Shown in pieces: positions 54,454 to 63,918 of a stretch of 64,000 nucleotides of DNA (position 1 is its first letter; every line of letters starts with the position of its first letter). The notes under the pieces are model-generated. The model saw only the letters and a list, made by a program, of their open reading frames with translations, was not told the origin of the DNA and did not search any database. The translations under genes and the position numbers were made by a program. The DNA lies in contig NZ_JAMOZL010000003.1 of the NCBI RefSeq assembly GCF_023667495.1, positions 372,001-436,000 of the forward strand, read 5' to 3'. The stretch comes from Dyadobacter sp. MSC1_007. GTDB taxonomy: Bacteria > Bacteroidota > Bacteroidia > Cytophagales > Spirosomataceae.

Positions 54454-54573
54454 ATGACGATTTCCGACATAGTGCTTCTGGCGAAGAAGATCGCCGTGGG
54501 CATTTTCCTTACAGTAGCTCCTTTTGCACTGGTTGCCGGCGGGATCTGGCTTGCCTGGCGGTTGTTTAGTTAG
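54454..54573 (+). CDS. Possible 39-residue membrane protein
   Basis: ATG at 54454 gives MTISDIVLLAKKIAVGIFLT followed by VAPFALVAGGIWLAWRLFS: one membrane helix with a short polar N-terminus and a stop. It lies between the structured leader and the sterol-desaturase gene (34-bp gap). It is supported only by its composition and position. Confidence 0.45.
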   Translation: MTISDIVLLAKKIAVGIFLTVAPFALVAGGIWLAWRLFS

Positions 54574-54607
54574 TACAATCATTTCACCTTTTAATTTTCG
54601 CTATCTC

Positions 54608-55681
54608 ATGAAAGTGGACAACGTTTTGGCCAAAAGAATTACCCGCGATGGCCTGATCAGCGTACTGTTGTACGTGACACCCGTGATATTGATGTTTACG
54701 ACGTTCCATTTCACAGGTTATAAGCCTTGGGAAGGCAGTAATGCATTTCCATTCAAGGCCCCGGCGTTTCTGGAAGCCGTTTTTAAGAACCTGAGCAGCT
54801 GGGGACTTCCGGCAATTGTGCTCGTGCTCGGCATTATAGAGTTTGCTGTTGGACTTTATGAAAACAAATGGACAAAGAATGAGCGGACGCTGGATATCGT
54901 ATGCTTTGTGGTGCCAAAACTGGTCGTAAAGCCGTTTGTAGCCTATTTTGGCTTGAAATTATTGCCCCTGATCCTCCCTCATGCCAAAGATGCATTCGAC
55001 TGGGTACCATTTTGGTGGGCGTTTCTTATCATCGCTGTGGCTGATGATCTCACACAATACTGGTATCACCGCTTGCATCATCAGTTGCCCTGGCTGTGGC
55101 GTTTCCACCGGACGCACCATTCGGCGCCGTATATGGGCATGGCTATGGCTGGACGACAAAACATTATATACACCATATTCTTTTCGCAAACTTACCTGAC
55201 GGTTGCGTTGACTTATCTGGGGCTGGGTTATGCAGCATTGTTTGTCAAAGTAATTAAGTCATTGATCACAACAGGCGCGCATTCCAGCATTCCCTGGGAC
55301 AAGCCTTTCTACGAAATTAAATGGTTGAACCCTGTTGGCTGGGTGCTGGAAAGGCTCATATCGACTCCTGCAACGCACCATGCTCATCACGCTGACACGA
55401 ACGACGACGGGATAGGACATTATAAGGGTAACTTCGGGAATATGTTTTTTCTGTGGGACATCATTTTCGGCACCGGCATCATCACGCGCAAATACCCGAG
55501 CTCTTACGGGATCAAGCATTACCAGGAAGAGGAGTGGTATGCGCAGTTTATGTGGCCGATCTTCAAATCCAGAAAGGAAGGCAGCGAATTGGCCGCGAAC
55601 GGACCGATGGTTGGGGATGAACTACCTCTGGAAGAAACAATTACACTTCAACCGGAAACCAGCACTGTTGCAGTAGCTTAG
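54608..55681 (+). CDS. Sterol desaturase / fatty-acid hydroxylase family membrane enzyme
   Basis: 357 residues from the ATG at 54608; an upstream in-frame start at 54524 would overlap the small ORF and is unlike the family. Histidine clusters of the di-iron site are present: YHRLHH, FHRTHHS and HHAHH, spread between membrane helices. The family hydroxylates or desaturates lipids, carotenoids or sterol-like substrates in the inner membrane; which one here is unknown. A terminator follows. Confidence 0.92.
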   Translation: MKVDNVLAKRITRDGLISVLLYVTPVILMFTTFHFTGYKPWEGSNAFPFKAPAFLEAVFKNLSSWGLPAIVLVLGIIEFAVGLYENKWTKNERTLDIVCFVVPKLVVKPFVAYFGLKLLPLILPHAKDAFDWVPFWWAFLIIAVADDLTQYWYHRLHHQLPWLWRFHRTHHSAPYMGMAMAGRQNIIYTIFFSQTYLTVALTYLGLGYAALFVKVIKSLITTGAHSSIPWDKPFYEIKWLNPVGWVLERLISTPATHHAHHADTNDDGIGHYKGNFGNMFFLWDIIFGTGIITRKYPSSYGIKHYQEEEWYAQFMWPIFKSRKEGSELAANGPMVGDELPLEETITLQPETSTVAVA

Positions 55682-55700
55682 TATTGACGGTGTTTTATGA

Positions 55701-55733
55701 GCCGGTCCGTAACTTGATGCGGGCCGGTTTTTG
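55701..55733 (+). terminator. Rho-independent terminator of the sterol-desaturase gene
   Basis: CCGGTCCG and CGGGCCGG stem (one T-G pair) with the loop TAACTTGATG, followed by TTTTTGTT, about 20 bp after the stop. Confidence 0.88.
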
Positions 55734-55840
55734 TTGTTAATAGCCATTTGATAATCAGAGTTTACCATTCGGGAAGTAATTGGTTCTGGCCATTTTTGAT
55801 CGCCTATTTTGCCGGATCAGAACCAACACTTCATCAAATT

Positions 55841-56977
55841 ATGGCCAATTTTAGTTCGCTGGTAAGCACGATTCACGAAACCCATTTAACATTACAGGAA
55901 AGTGCCGCCAAGGCGATCAACAAGCATCTGACTATTCGTAATTGGCTGATTGGATTTTATATTGTTGAGTTTGAGCAGAACGGAGAGGATAGGGCGCGGT
56001 ATGGCGAGAAACTATTACCAAGGCTCGCCGAGTCCTTGGGGCAAGACAGTCTGTCCAACAGAAATCTTCGTCTTTTTCGCCAATTTTATCTGGTTTATCC
56101 TGTCCTCGGCCTTGCTATCAAACACGAGCTGGATGGTCTAGGTTTGACGAACAAGCCGCTTTGGAAGTTACTTGTTGATTTTGTTGATAATCAGGAAGTT
56201 GTGATTTGGCAATCACCGATTGCCAAATCTTTTGACCGTGTTGAAACTGACTATTCGAAGTTGCTATCCCGGCTTTCTTATACTCACTTAGTCCAGCTTT
56301 TGTCGATGGATGACGAAAGGAAACGTACTTTTTATGAGACCCAGTGCATCAAAGGTAACTGGAGCGTGAGCGAACTGAAACGGCAAATTAATACACTGTA
56401 TTTCGAGCGGTCCGGAATGAGTATTTTACCCGATCGCCTTGCTCGCGAAACGGTGGTCCGAGATGAAATCCGTTTGAGCGTTTCTGATATTATTAAATCG
56501 CCATTCACATTTGAGTTTCTGGGTTTGAAATCAAAAGATGTGGTTTATGAGAACGACCTTGAACAGGCATTAGTGGACAATCTGGAAGAGTTTCTAATTG
56601 AATTAGGGCACGGCTTCTGCTTTGAGGCCAAGCAAAAACGCATCGTCATTGGCGGAGAATACTTTTTTGTCGACCTGGTTTTTTATCACAGGATACTGAA
56701 ATGCCATGTACTCATTGAGTTGAAGACCAATGAAGTAAGGCATGAACACATCGGGCAACTCAAAACTTATATTAATTACTATAAAAAAGAAGTAATGCGT
56801 GGCGATGACAATCCTCCTGTCGGGTTATTGCTCGTGACCGACCAAAACAAAGCGCTGGTTGAATATGCTGTGGCGGACAGCGATCATCAACTATTTGTGA
56901 GTAAATACCTGGTTAACCTTCCGAGTAAGGAGCAACTGGAAACATTCATTCGGAAGGAACTGGCACAGATTCGCTAA
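55841..56977 (+). CDS. DUF1016/YhcG-family PDDEXK nuclease-domain protein
   Basis: 378 residues from the ATG at 55841; the frame is open from 55748 but MANFSSLVSTIHETHLTLQE fits better. The N-terminal DUF1016_N (TIRNWLIGFYIVEFEQNGEDRARYGEKLLP, LSYTHLVQLL) is followed by the C-terminal nuclease fold: VVYENDLEQALVDNLEEFLIELG, then VDLVFYHRILKCHVLIELK with D, E and K as the PD-(D/E)xK residues. YhcG proteins are often found near restriction systems; here it stands alone between lipid and sugar genes. Confidence 0.92.
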   Translation: MANFSSLVSTIHETHLTLQESAAKAINKHLTIRNWLIGFYIVEFEQNGEDRARYGEKLLPRLAESLGQDSLSNRNLRLFRQFYLVYPVLGLAIKHELDGLGLTNKPLWKLLVDFVDNQEVVIWQSPIAKSFDRVETDYSKLLSRLSYTHLVQLLSMDDERKRTFYETQCIKGNWSVSELKRQINTLYFERSGMSILPDRLARETVVRDEIRLSVSDIIKSPFTFEFLGLKSKDVVYENDLEQALVDNLEEFLIELGHGFCFEAKQKRIVIGGEYFFVDLVFYHRILKCHVLIELKTNEVRHEHIGQLKTYINYYKKEVMRGDDNPPVGLLLVTDQNKALVEYAVADSDHQLFVSKYLVNLPSKEQLETFIRKELAQIR

Positions 56978-56983
56978 CCAAAT

Positions 56984-57475
56984 TCAACCTACACGCTTGT
57001 AAACCGTTTCAGTAGCCTTGTCTTCCTGGCCTTCGGGCGAGATGTTATAGGCGGTGATGACGAGTGTGTCGGGATCGGTGAGTTCTGCGGTGGTGCGCCA
57101 GTTCCACGGTGCAGGGTACTCGGGGACACTATAACTTCCCAGTACCGAAAAGCCATTTGCCGTTGGGGAGCCATTGGACAGCATGATGCCCGTTCCCATG
57201 TGAAAACTGTCTATCCAGGCCGATTGAAATGTATTATTAGGAATGTCGAAACCATAAATGGCGATGCCGTCGAAGGGCTTTCCATCGAGGCTCCCCTTGT
57301 ATTCGTGTAGTAAAAATGCCCCTCCCAATATTGCTTTGATACTTCCTTTCACGGCTGATTCATCGGCAAGTACATCGGGTTCGAACCAGGTTTTGGTTGT
57401 TCCTTCCCAGTTTCCGATCAGTGATTGCAACTGCCGATGCACGCCCGATTCCAGGGAATCATCAAATTTGCTCAT
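56984..57475 (-). CDS. DUF1579 family protein
   Basis: 163 residues. LQSLIGNWEGTTKTWFEPD, AILGGAFLLHEYKG, IYGFDIPNNTFQSAWIDSFHMGTGIM and the late DTLVITAYNI strand are the DUF1579 barrel-like pattern. Function is unknown. It converges on the DUF1016 gene with a 6-bp gap. Confidence 0.85.
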   Translation of the reverse strand: MSKFDDSLESGVHRQLQSLIGNWEGTTKTWFEPDVLADESAVKGSIKAILGGAFLLHEYKGSLDGKPFDGIAIYGFDIPNNTFQSAWIDSFHMGTGIMLSNGSPTANGFSVLGSYSVPEYPAPWNWRTTAELTDPDTLVITAYNISPEGQEDKATETVYKRVG

Positions 57476-57684
57476 AATGTTTTGTTTTGCGTCTTGGAAA
57501 AATAAGTCCGGGCAATACCTTTAACGACATAGCTGGCAACATTCCGCCATTGTTTTGGACAAAAATAAGGAAATCCGGTTACTAAAATATATTCTTAAAA
57601 GCGGAAGAAAAGGGGTATTTGAGACAAAAATCTCTATATTGGTGGTCCTTTTAGCTAAAAATAAGGATCAAAACCATCAACAAA

Positions 57685-58710
57685 ATGAAACAATTAGGTC
57701 TCTTAATTACCAACCGGCACCGCTTATTGAGCGTGGCAGCCATTCTTGACGTATTTGAATCGGTTAACAGCTTCTATGAGCGGGCTGGCGAATCACCTTT
57801 TTTCAACATCACGCTTTTCTCTCCGGAAGCTACGCCTGGCCAGTTTTACGGTGCGTATCCGATGCAGTCGATCGACGATTTTACAAAACAGGATATCGTG
57901 CTCATCCCTGCATTCGGTGCTGGTGATCTGAAAGTATCGGTTTCGAATAATCAGATGTGTATACCCTGGCTTTGGGAACAATATAAAAAAGGGGCAGAGC
58001 TGGCCAGCTTTTGTACCGGTGCCTTCCTGCTCGCAGCAGGAGGATTGCTGAATGGGAAGCATGCGACGACGCATATTGATTCGGCGGAAGCACTTGCATC
58101 GAATTTTCCGCATATCATTATGAAGAGTAACGCTGTCGTGACCGATGATACCGGCATTTATACCAGCGGCGGCGCGACGAGCAGTTTTCACTTGATGCTC
58201 TACCTCATTCAGCGGTTCTGCGGAAAAGATCTTACGCTGCGCACCGCCAAAATGTTTGCGATTGATATGGACAGGGAGCAGCAGACCTATTTCGGAACTT
58301 TCGCGCCATCTCAAAATCATGGCGATGGACTCGTAAACATGGCCCAGCAAAAAATTGAACAGGAATATCAGGAGGGAAGTACGATCGAGGTATTGATCCA
58401 GGATATCCCGGCGAGCAGGCGCAATGTCGTCCGGCGTTTTAAGCAGGCGATTGGTGTGACGCCCATTGAGTACCTTCAGCGCACGAGAATTGAGGCGGCG
58501 AAGAAACTTCTGGCCCAGACAGACCAGAGCGTGCTCGAAGTAATGCTCAACTCGGGATACAACGACCTGAAATCATTCAGACAGTTATTCAAGAAAAGCA
58601 CCGGTGTTACGCCGAAAGAATACCGCGATAAATTCAACATTGCCCGACTGGAAAGTGGCGGGCGATGGGACAAGCGGATGCTGGGAAATAACCTTTCCTT
58701 TTTGAATTGA
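57685..58710 (+). CDS. GlxA-type transcriptional regulator (DJ-1/PfpI domain plus AraC HTH)
   Basis: 341 residues. The N-terminal half is a DJ-1/PfpI-like domain (DIVLIPAFGAGDL, ELASFCTGAFLLAAGGLLNGKHATTH with the conserved cysteine). The C-terminal half has two helix-turn-helix motifs of the AraC family (SRRNVVRRFKQAIGVTPIEYLQRTRI, YNDLKSFRQLFKKSTGVTPKEYRDKF). The effector is unknown. It lies 209 bp from the divergent DUF1579 gene, so it may regulate it. Confidence 0.93.
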   Translation: MKQLGLLITNRHRLLSVAAILDVFESVNSFYERAGESPFFNITLFSPEATPGQFYGAYPMQSIDDFTKQDIVLIPAFGAGDLKVSVSNNQMCIPWLWEQYKKGAELASFCTGAFLLAAGGLLNGKHATTHIDSAEALASNFPHIIMKSNAVVTDDTGIYTSGGATSSFHLMLYLIQRFCGKDLTLRTAKMFAIDMDREQQTYFGTFAPSQNHGDGLVNMAQQKIEQEYQEGSTIEVLIQDIPASRRNVVRRFKQAIGVTPIEYLQRTRIEAAKKLLAQTDQSVLEVMLNSGYNDLKSFRQLFKKSTGVTPKEYRDKFNIARLESGGRWDKRMLGNNLSFLN

Positions 58711-58713
58711 AAC

Positions 58714-58746
58714 TAAAAACCCCGGACCACAGCGGTCCGGGGTTTT
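58714..58746. terminator. Bidirectional terminator
   Basis: AAACCCCGGACC-ACAGC-GGTCCGGGGTTT, a perfect 12-bp stem flanked by A on the left and T on the right, between two convergent genes. It serves both. Confidence 0.93.
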
Positions 58747-58763
58747 GCTTGCATAGTGCTTTC

Positions 58764-61700
58764 TTATTGAACTTTCGCGATTTTTCGGAATGCGCGGTCA
58801 TTACCTTGTCTGATTTCCACGATATAAATGCTGGCCGGGAGGTTTCCAATGCTAAGCTGATGGGAGAACCTGTTAGAAGTCTTCATAACCTTTGAATTGC
58901 GGTATAAAGTGCCTGATTTGGCATCAAAAACCCTGATTTCAATCTGATCCGTTTTGTCATTGGCAAGGTCGATGCTGAGGAATTCAGAAACAGGATTGGG
59001 GTAAACCTTTACTTCGGCGTGCAATATCGTCTCCGTTTGCAAAAGCGGCGCAGCTATTTCAGTGACACCATGTCTTGCATTGGATCCGTCGGCAGCGATG
59101 ACGAATATCGGCGTTTCACCCGCAGTAACCGTTACTTTTCCGTCGATAATGGGTAATTCGGTCATTGCCATATTATTGCTTCCAGCCGTGGGTGTGTAAA
59201 TGCGTGCAATGCCGGCCTGATTGAGGTTAACGGTATATTCCGCAGTTCTGCCCACTTCGTCGGGGACGGTGAGAATGTAAAGCGATTTTCCGTTCAGTTC
59301 GTAGCGGTCCACAATGGGATCATTATGGATGGTTTCCTTGTAAACGTATTCTCCGAAGAGTTTTTGAGTTTGCACGAAATAATCAGCCGAAGGTCTGCGG
59401 GTCTGGTCATTGTTGACAAAACCTGATGAACCAAACATCCCGCCGCTGCCATTGTCGTCATACATTTGATAAAAGAACAGCTTCTCGATGCCGTGACGGG
59501 CAGAAAACAGCGACGTACGCAATATCCAGTCGGCCTGGGTTTGCAATGCAGATTTGTTGCCGATGGGGATCGCTTTCAATGGGCTATCCTGATGAACGTC
59601 GAACCCTGCCTCGGTGATCCAGATCGGAAGATCGTTTGAAAGTTCACGCGTTACTTTTACAAAATTGTCAAGAATCTGGTTTGCATTGGTTACTTCCGGA
59701 GCAGCACCGCGCGTGGAAGTTCCGCTTTGGCTGGACGATGCATTGTCGGTGTACAAGTGGAAATTCACCACATCCCAGCAGAGGTTAACGCTTCCGTCGG
59801 GGTTATAGCCACGAAATTCTCTGCACCAGTCCACCATTCCTTTTACGAAATCCGGGCCGGTAACCAATCCTGCAATCACCACTTTCATGTTGGGATCTGC
59901 ATTTTTGACACCAACACCTACACCCATCGTGTTTTTGTGACCATCATAAAAAGCTGACATATTCGCTGCATATTCACGGGCCGTCTGGTAGCCTTTGCGG
60001 CCTTTCCACCATTTGTCCCGCTCATTATCGCATTCGATGTATTTGATCAGGTTAAGTCCTATTTTGACAGTGTTGGGATAATCACCGAACCACCGTGGCG
60101 TAGTCGAAACGCTGAGCAGCGATGGGTCCACATTGGCGTTGCTGCCGTAACGGGCGGCATATTGAAATGCAACTTTTGCTTGCTCGATATACGAAAGTGG
60201 TTGGGTGAAGTCCTTGCCGTAGCGAACCGGCACATTCTCCGAATCGCGCTGATCTTCGGGATAGGTATTCTGCATCCAGTCTGGCAATGTTTTCAGGCAA
60301 GCCAGCACTTCGATGTTTTCCTGCTTGCAGCGTTCGTAGATCAGGTCGTAGTTCCAGCTGCCGGCCAGTGTCGGGTTGTATGAAAAGACACCTTCGGAAG
60401 ATTCGAGTTTTTGCCAATCCATATAATGCCGTAAACCTGTAAAGCTCTTGGCAACCTGCACTTTGCTTTCCACAAGGCTTTCGGTGTGAGCGCCATCCTG
60501 GAAATTCCATTCGTACCCGTTCACACCTAGCATATCGTTGATCCTGATGTTTTTCGCACGGGCCGGTTTGTTAACTACCGGGCCCGGAGTGTAAGTTCCA
60601 TAAAACTCGATTTCGGTAGGCAATGTGTTCGACATTGTCATAACCAGGTACCGGACATTGCTCATCGGCACATCGAGTTTGAACTGCGCGTCACCAGACA
60701 ACTGCCTGTTGGGATACGGGCCTACCCAGCCGTTGTAAATCTCGCCGGTGAAAGTGGCAACCGGAATGCGTTCCCATTGGTCAGTAATCACCGACAATGT
60801 AAGCGGAAAATCCTGTGCTGATCCGGTGAAATCGAAGAATTTGACGCCATTCAACGTAATCTGTTCGCCGTCTTGCAACGGGTAGTAGGCTTCATAGTTA
60901 TTGATGATCTTTCCCCAGCCAGTGTGCACATTTTCCTGTGTGTTTCCATCAAACAGGCCGTCGAGACCGTTGGCAGCATTGGTCAGCTGATACCATCGTT
61001 TCGGATCGATGGGGATTTTAGTGCCCAGCGACGGGTTGCCGGGGTTCGAGCTACCGTTGATGGTAAATGTACGGGCGATGCTTTCAGCCGCGATATAATT
61101 GTTGTTTCCGGCCTGCGACGCTGTGATCGTAACCTGGCCCGCAGCGTGTATTGATGCCTTCCAGATACCGCTGGCATTGGAAACTGAGGCAATGGATTCG
61201 TTCGAAGAAGTAAAAACCACCGGAGTTTCGGCATTGGTGCTGCTGGCGGTGAGATTAAATGTGCCGTCTGTCAGGTTTTTGTCCGAAATCGGGTCAAATG
61301 TGATCACCGATTGCGATTGTGCCGATCCCGGGATTACTTCAAACCAGTTGAAATTGAATGCACCACGATTTGCGTAAATTCTGAAAACCTGGCTTCCGGC
61401 ATCGAGATTAACGGTCGTGCGTAGGGTTACATAGTTTTGCCATCCGCCTGTCTGAGGCACGTCTACTGTTCCAAGCACAACGCCAGCTGTGTTTTTGAAC
61501 TGGATGTTGCCATTGCCCCAGCTGTTGGCTACCCTGAAATTGATCGTGTAAACGCCCGCATTTGGCACGTTTACATTGTAGTCCATCCAGTCGTTATCGT
61601 CGATGTAGTTGACATTCGATCCTCCGCCGGTGTCCGAAGTGGTTTCGATCCTCACATCGGTAGCCACGTCGAAACTCTCCGCTTCGATTTTGGTGGTGAG

Positions 61701-62936
61701 TAGGCGCGATTCCTTCGCTTCGAGCCAGTTCAGGTTCCAGCCGCCTTTGGTCGCAAATACTTTTAATGTCTGGTTTCCTGCGGGCAGGGAAACAATCATA
61801 TTGACCGTTTTCCAGCCCTGCATGCCACCCGTTTGAGGAATCAAAATGCTACCCAGTTCGTTGCCAGCTTCATTTTTAAGCGCTAGTGTCGCTTCGGGGC
61901 TGTATCCGTTGGCAATGCGGTAACCGAACGTGTAGATTCCGGCTGTGGGAACATGGACGTCGTACGACATCCAACTGCCGTCCTGGATCCACTCCACATT
62001 TTGTCCGCCATCGGTGTCTTCGGTGGTCTGAAGTTGTACGCTGTGAAAATCGTTATAATTCTCAGCTTCTATTTTTGCAGGCAGGATCGTGCCGGTTATT
62101 CTTTGACTAGCTGAGACGAATTCAAACCAGTTGAGATTGAATGCGCCACTTTTGGCAAACAGCCTCACTACCTGGCTTCCCGCAGGTAATGTAACCGTCG
62201 TGCTAACCGTCGTCCAGCTCTGCCATCCACCCGTTTGGGGCACATTAACCTGGCCCAACACAGCGCCAGCCGCATTTTTGATTTCGATAATGCCGTTTCC
62301 GTATGCATTGGCAACGCGGAACTGAATTTCGTAATCTCTGGCGTAAGCGACATTAAGATTGTAGTCCATCCAATCGTTATCGTCGATGTAACCCACGTTC
62401 ATGCCACCGTCAGCGTCGGAGGTTTGTTCGATCTGCACCTGGTACATCGCGTCGAAGTTTTCCGCCTCGATTTTGCCAGTGCCGGGTTTGGATGCGATAG
62501 CCTCAAACCAGTTGAAGTTGAAACCGCCTTTTTCAGCGTAAATACGGATGGTTTGGTTACCCTGCGGAAGTAACGCAACGAACGAAACGGTTTTCCAGCC
62601 CTGCATGCCGCCTGTTTCAGGGATCAGGATTTGGCCGAGTGTAGCGCCAGTCGTGGATTTCAATGCAAGTTTAGCCTCTGGGCTGTAACCATTGGCGATC
62701 CTGAACCGGAATGTGTAGTATCCCGCCGACGCGGTTTGGACATTGTAGTCCATCCAGCTGCCGTCCTGGATCCAGCCCACATTAAGTCCACCACCAGAGT
62801 CCCCTGTGGGCTCGGTGTTGATGGCATTCATGGACACGTAATCTTCCGCTTCGATCTTTCCGGGGAGCACATTATTTGACTGAGCCTGAATAGAGAGGGA
62901 GGATACTATAAAAAAGAGCGTAAATAATCTTTTCAT
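58764..62936 (-). CDS. Secreted multi-CBM6 glycosidase with type IX sorting domain
   Basis: 1390 residues. Signal peptide (about 1-18). Four CBM6 carbohydrate-binding modules fill about 20-545 in an A-B-A-B order (1 and 3 share WIQDGSWM; 2 and 4 share YIDDNDWMDYN). An Ig-like domain (about 545-630) and a discoidin-like region follow. The catalytic domain (about 790-1230) is GH-A clan-like: acid/base glutamate in YIECDNERDKWW, nucleophile in PIWITEAGFD. The last 80 residues are a type A T9SS tail (VYPNPVSEFLSIDL to FRKIAKVQ). The GH family cannot be fixed by eye. The protein should be exported through SprA. Confidence 0.9.
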   Translation of the reverse strand: MKRLFTLFFIVSSLSIQAQSNNVLPGKIEAEDYVSMNAINTEPTGDSGGGLNVGWIQDGSWMDYNVQTASAGYYTFRFRIANGYSPEAKLALKSTTGATLGQILIPETGGMQGWKTVSFVALLPQGNQTIRIYAEKGGFNFNWFEAIASKPGTGKIEAENFDAMYQVQIEQTSDADGGMNVGYIDDNDWMDYNLNVAYARDYEIQFRVANAYGNGIIEIKNAAGAVLGQVNVPQTGGWQSWTTVSTTVTLPAGSQVVRLFAKSGAFNLNWFEFVSASQRITGTILPAKIEAENYNDFHSVQLQTTEDTDGGQNVEWIQDGSWMSYDVHVPTAGIYTFGYRIANGYSPEATLALKNEAGNELGSILIPQTGGMQGWKTVNMIVSLPAGNQTLKVFATKGGWNLNWLEAKESRLLTTKIEAESFDVATDVRIETTSDTGGGSNVNYIDDNDWMDYNVNVPNAGVYTINFRVANSWGNGNIQFKNTAGVVLGTVDVPQTGGWQNYVTLRTTVNLDAGSQVFRIYANRGAFNFNWFEVIPGSAQSQSVITFDPISDKNLTDGTFNLTASSTNAETPVVFTSSNESIASVSNASGIWKASIHAAGQVTITASQAGNNNYIAAESIARTFTINGSSNPGNPSLGTKIPIDPKRWYQLTNAANGLDGLFDGNTQENVHTGWGKIINNYEAYYPLQDGEQITLNGVKFFDFTGSAQDFPLTLSVITDQWERIPVATFTGEIYNGWVGPYPNRQLSGDAQFKLDVPMSNVRYLVMTMSNTLPTEIEFYGTYTPGPVVNKPARAKNIRINDMLGVNGYEWNFQDGAHTESLVESKVQVAKSFTGLRHYMDWQKLESSEGVFSYNPTLAGSWNYDLIYERCKQENIEVLACLKTLPDWMQNTYPEDQRDSENVPVRYGKDFTQPLSYIEQAKVAFQYAARYGSNANVDPSLLSVSTTPRWFGDYPNTVKIGLNLIKYIECDNERDKWWKGRKGYQTAREYAANMSAFYDGHKNTMGVGVGVKNADPNMKVVIAGLVTGPDFVKGMVDWCREFRGYNPDGSVNLCWDVVNFHLYTDNASSSQSGTSTRGAAPEVTNANQILDNFVKVTRELSNDLPIWITEAGFDVHQDSPLKAIPIGNKSALQTQADWILRTSLFSARHGIEKLFFYQMYDDNGSGGMFGSSGFVNNDQTRRPSADYFVQTQKLFGEYVYKETIHNDPIVDRYELNGKSLYILTVPDEVGRTAEYTVNLNQAGIARIYTPTAGSNNMAMTELPIIDGKVTVTAGETPIFVIAADGSNARHGVTEIAAPLLQTETILHAEVKVYPNPVSEFLSIDLANDKTDQIEIRVFDAKSGTLYRNSKVMKTSNRFSHQLSIGNLPASIYIVEIRQGNDRAFRKIAKVQ

Positions 62937-63219
62937 TCCCTGGGTTTACAAAATTTAGGGAATATACAACTAGTTTAATATTAGCTACAATTTTTGTAGA
63001 AGTTTTCAAGTTAAAAAATGAAAAAATAATTTTCCAATCCTTAAAGAACTTCAAATAATTATCGTTTTTGTTCGCGCTGGGACGGAAAACGCTTTTAAAG
63101 GTAAATTTTAAAACCTACTAGGCTGTAACTTTATTTCAATAGAATTTTGGCCACGTAAAAGTAGAACGTGGAATACTGAATTGTTAGCAAGAAATAGGTG
63201 CAGATATGTTAGATCTGAT

Positions 63220-63480
63220 TTACTTAAATGCCGGAATTCCTGGTTCTTCTCCGGGCAAGGGCTCTACTTCCGGCACTATGGGCTCAACAGGCGGCAGCTC
63301 TGGATCAGGTTTGACAGGTGGCGTTTCCGGGTCTTTTTCAAAAGGCGGCGTTTCTTCGGGCAGGTCTGGAGACGGCACTTCCGGCCTCGGGTCAAACGGT
63401 GGTGTTTCGCGTGGGTCTGTCGGATCGTCCCCGCCGTTTTCACTATCCCAGTATTCAGCGGCTATTTGATAAATATCCAT
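63220..63480 (-). CDS. Small proline-rich acidic protein
   Basis: 86 residues, MDIYQIAAEYWDSENGGDDP followed by repeated PPFDPRPEVPSPDLPEETPP-type segments to the end. About a third of the residues are proline and the chain is very acidic. No family recognised. The composition is far from random and the ATG is good, but expression is not proven. It is convergent to nothing and lies between the glycosidase and the HigBA pair. Confidence 0.55.
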   Translation of the reverse strand: MDIYQIAAEYWDSENGGDDPTDPRETPPFDPRPEVPSPDLPEETPPFEKDPETPPVKPDPELPPVEPIVPEVEPLPGEEPGIPAFK

Positions 63481-63616
63481 GATTTCCAGTTGTTTGATGA
63501 TGTTGTGTTTTTAGTGAATGCCTTCAATAATTGTGCCTGGACATTTTGCCGTCGTACCTCTACTTTTTCATTTTCAGAAATTTTTTTCGTAAAGTGAAAA
63601 AGGCGTATTTTTGTTA

Positions 63617-63910
63617 ATGGTCATCATCACTAAAACCATTTTACGGCAATTTGCCGATCGACATCCCGATGCCGTTCAGCCCCTAAATCATTGGTATGAC
63701 ATAGTGAGGAAATGTGATTGGCATTCGTTTTCGGAGATGAGGACAACTTTTAATAGTGTAGATGCCGTCGGGAACGACCGATATGTTTTTAATATCAAGG
63801 GCAATAGTTACAGGTTGGTCACTATGATCCACTTTGCCAAAAGGACCATTTACATCCGTTTTATAGGTACGCACACTGAATATGAGAAAGTTGATTGTGC
63901 AAACATTTAG
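63617..63910 (+). CDS. HigB-type mRNA-interferase toxin
   Basis: 97 residues from the ATG at 63617. LRQFADRHPDAVQPLNHWYDIVRKCDWHSFSEMRTTFNSVDAV, NIKGNSYRLVTMIHFAKRTIYIRFIGTHTEYEKVD is the typical HigB (PF09907) sequence, with GTHxEYDKID in the usual place. It lies 8 bp before its antitoxin, toxin first as in HigBA loci. Confidence 0.92.
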   Translation: MVIITKTILRQFADRHPDAVQPLNHWYDIVRKCDWHSFSEMRTTFNSVDAVGNDRYVFNIKGNSYRLVTMIHFAKRTIYIRFIGTHTEYEKVDCANI

Positions 63911-63918
63911 AAAACGTT

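Noticed and set aside
57555..57749. Open frame of 64 codons upstream of the GlxA-type regulator
   Set aside because: It overlaps the true start of the regulator and has lysine-rich, low-complexity composition typical of AT-rich leader sequence.
62985..62999. CTACAA-TTT-TTGTAG palindrome upstream of the glycosidase
   Set aside because: Too short and AT-rich to separate from chance in a promoter region; noted only as a possible site.
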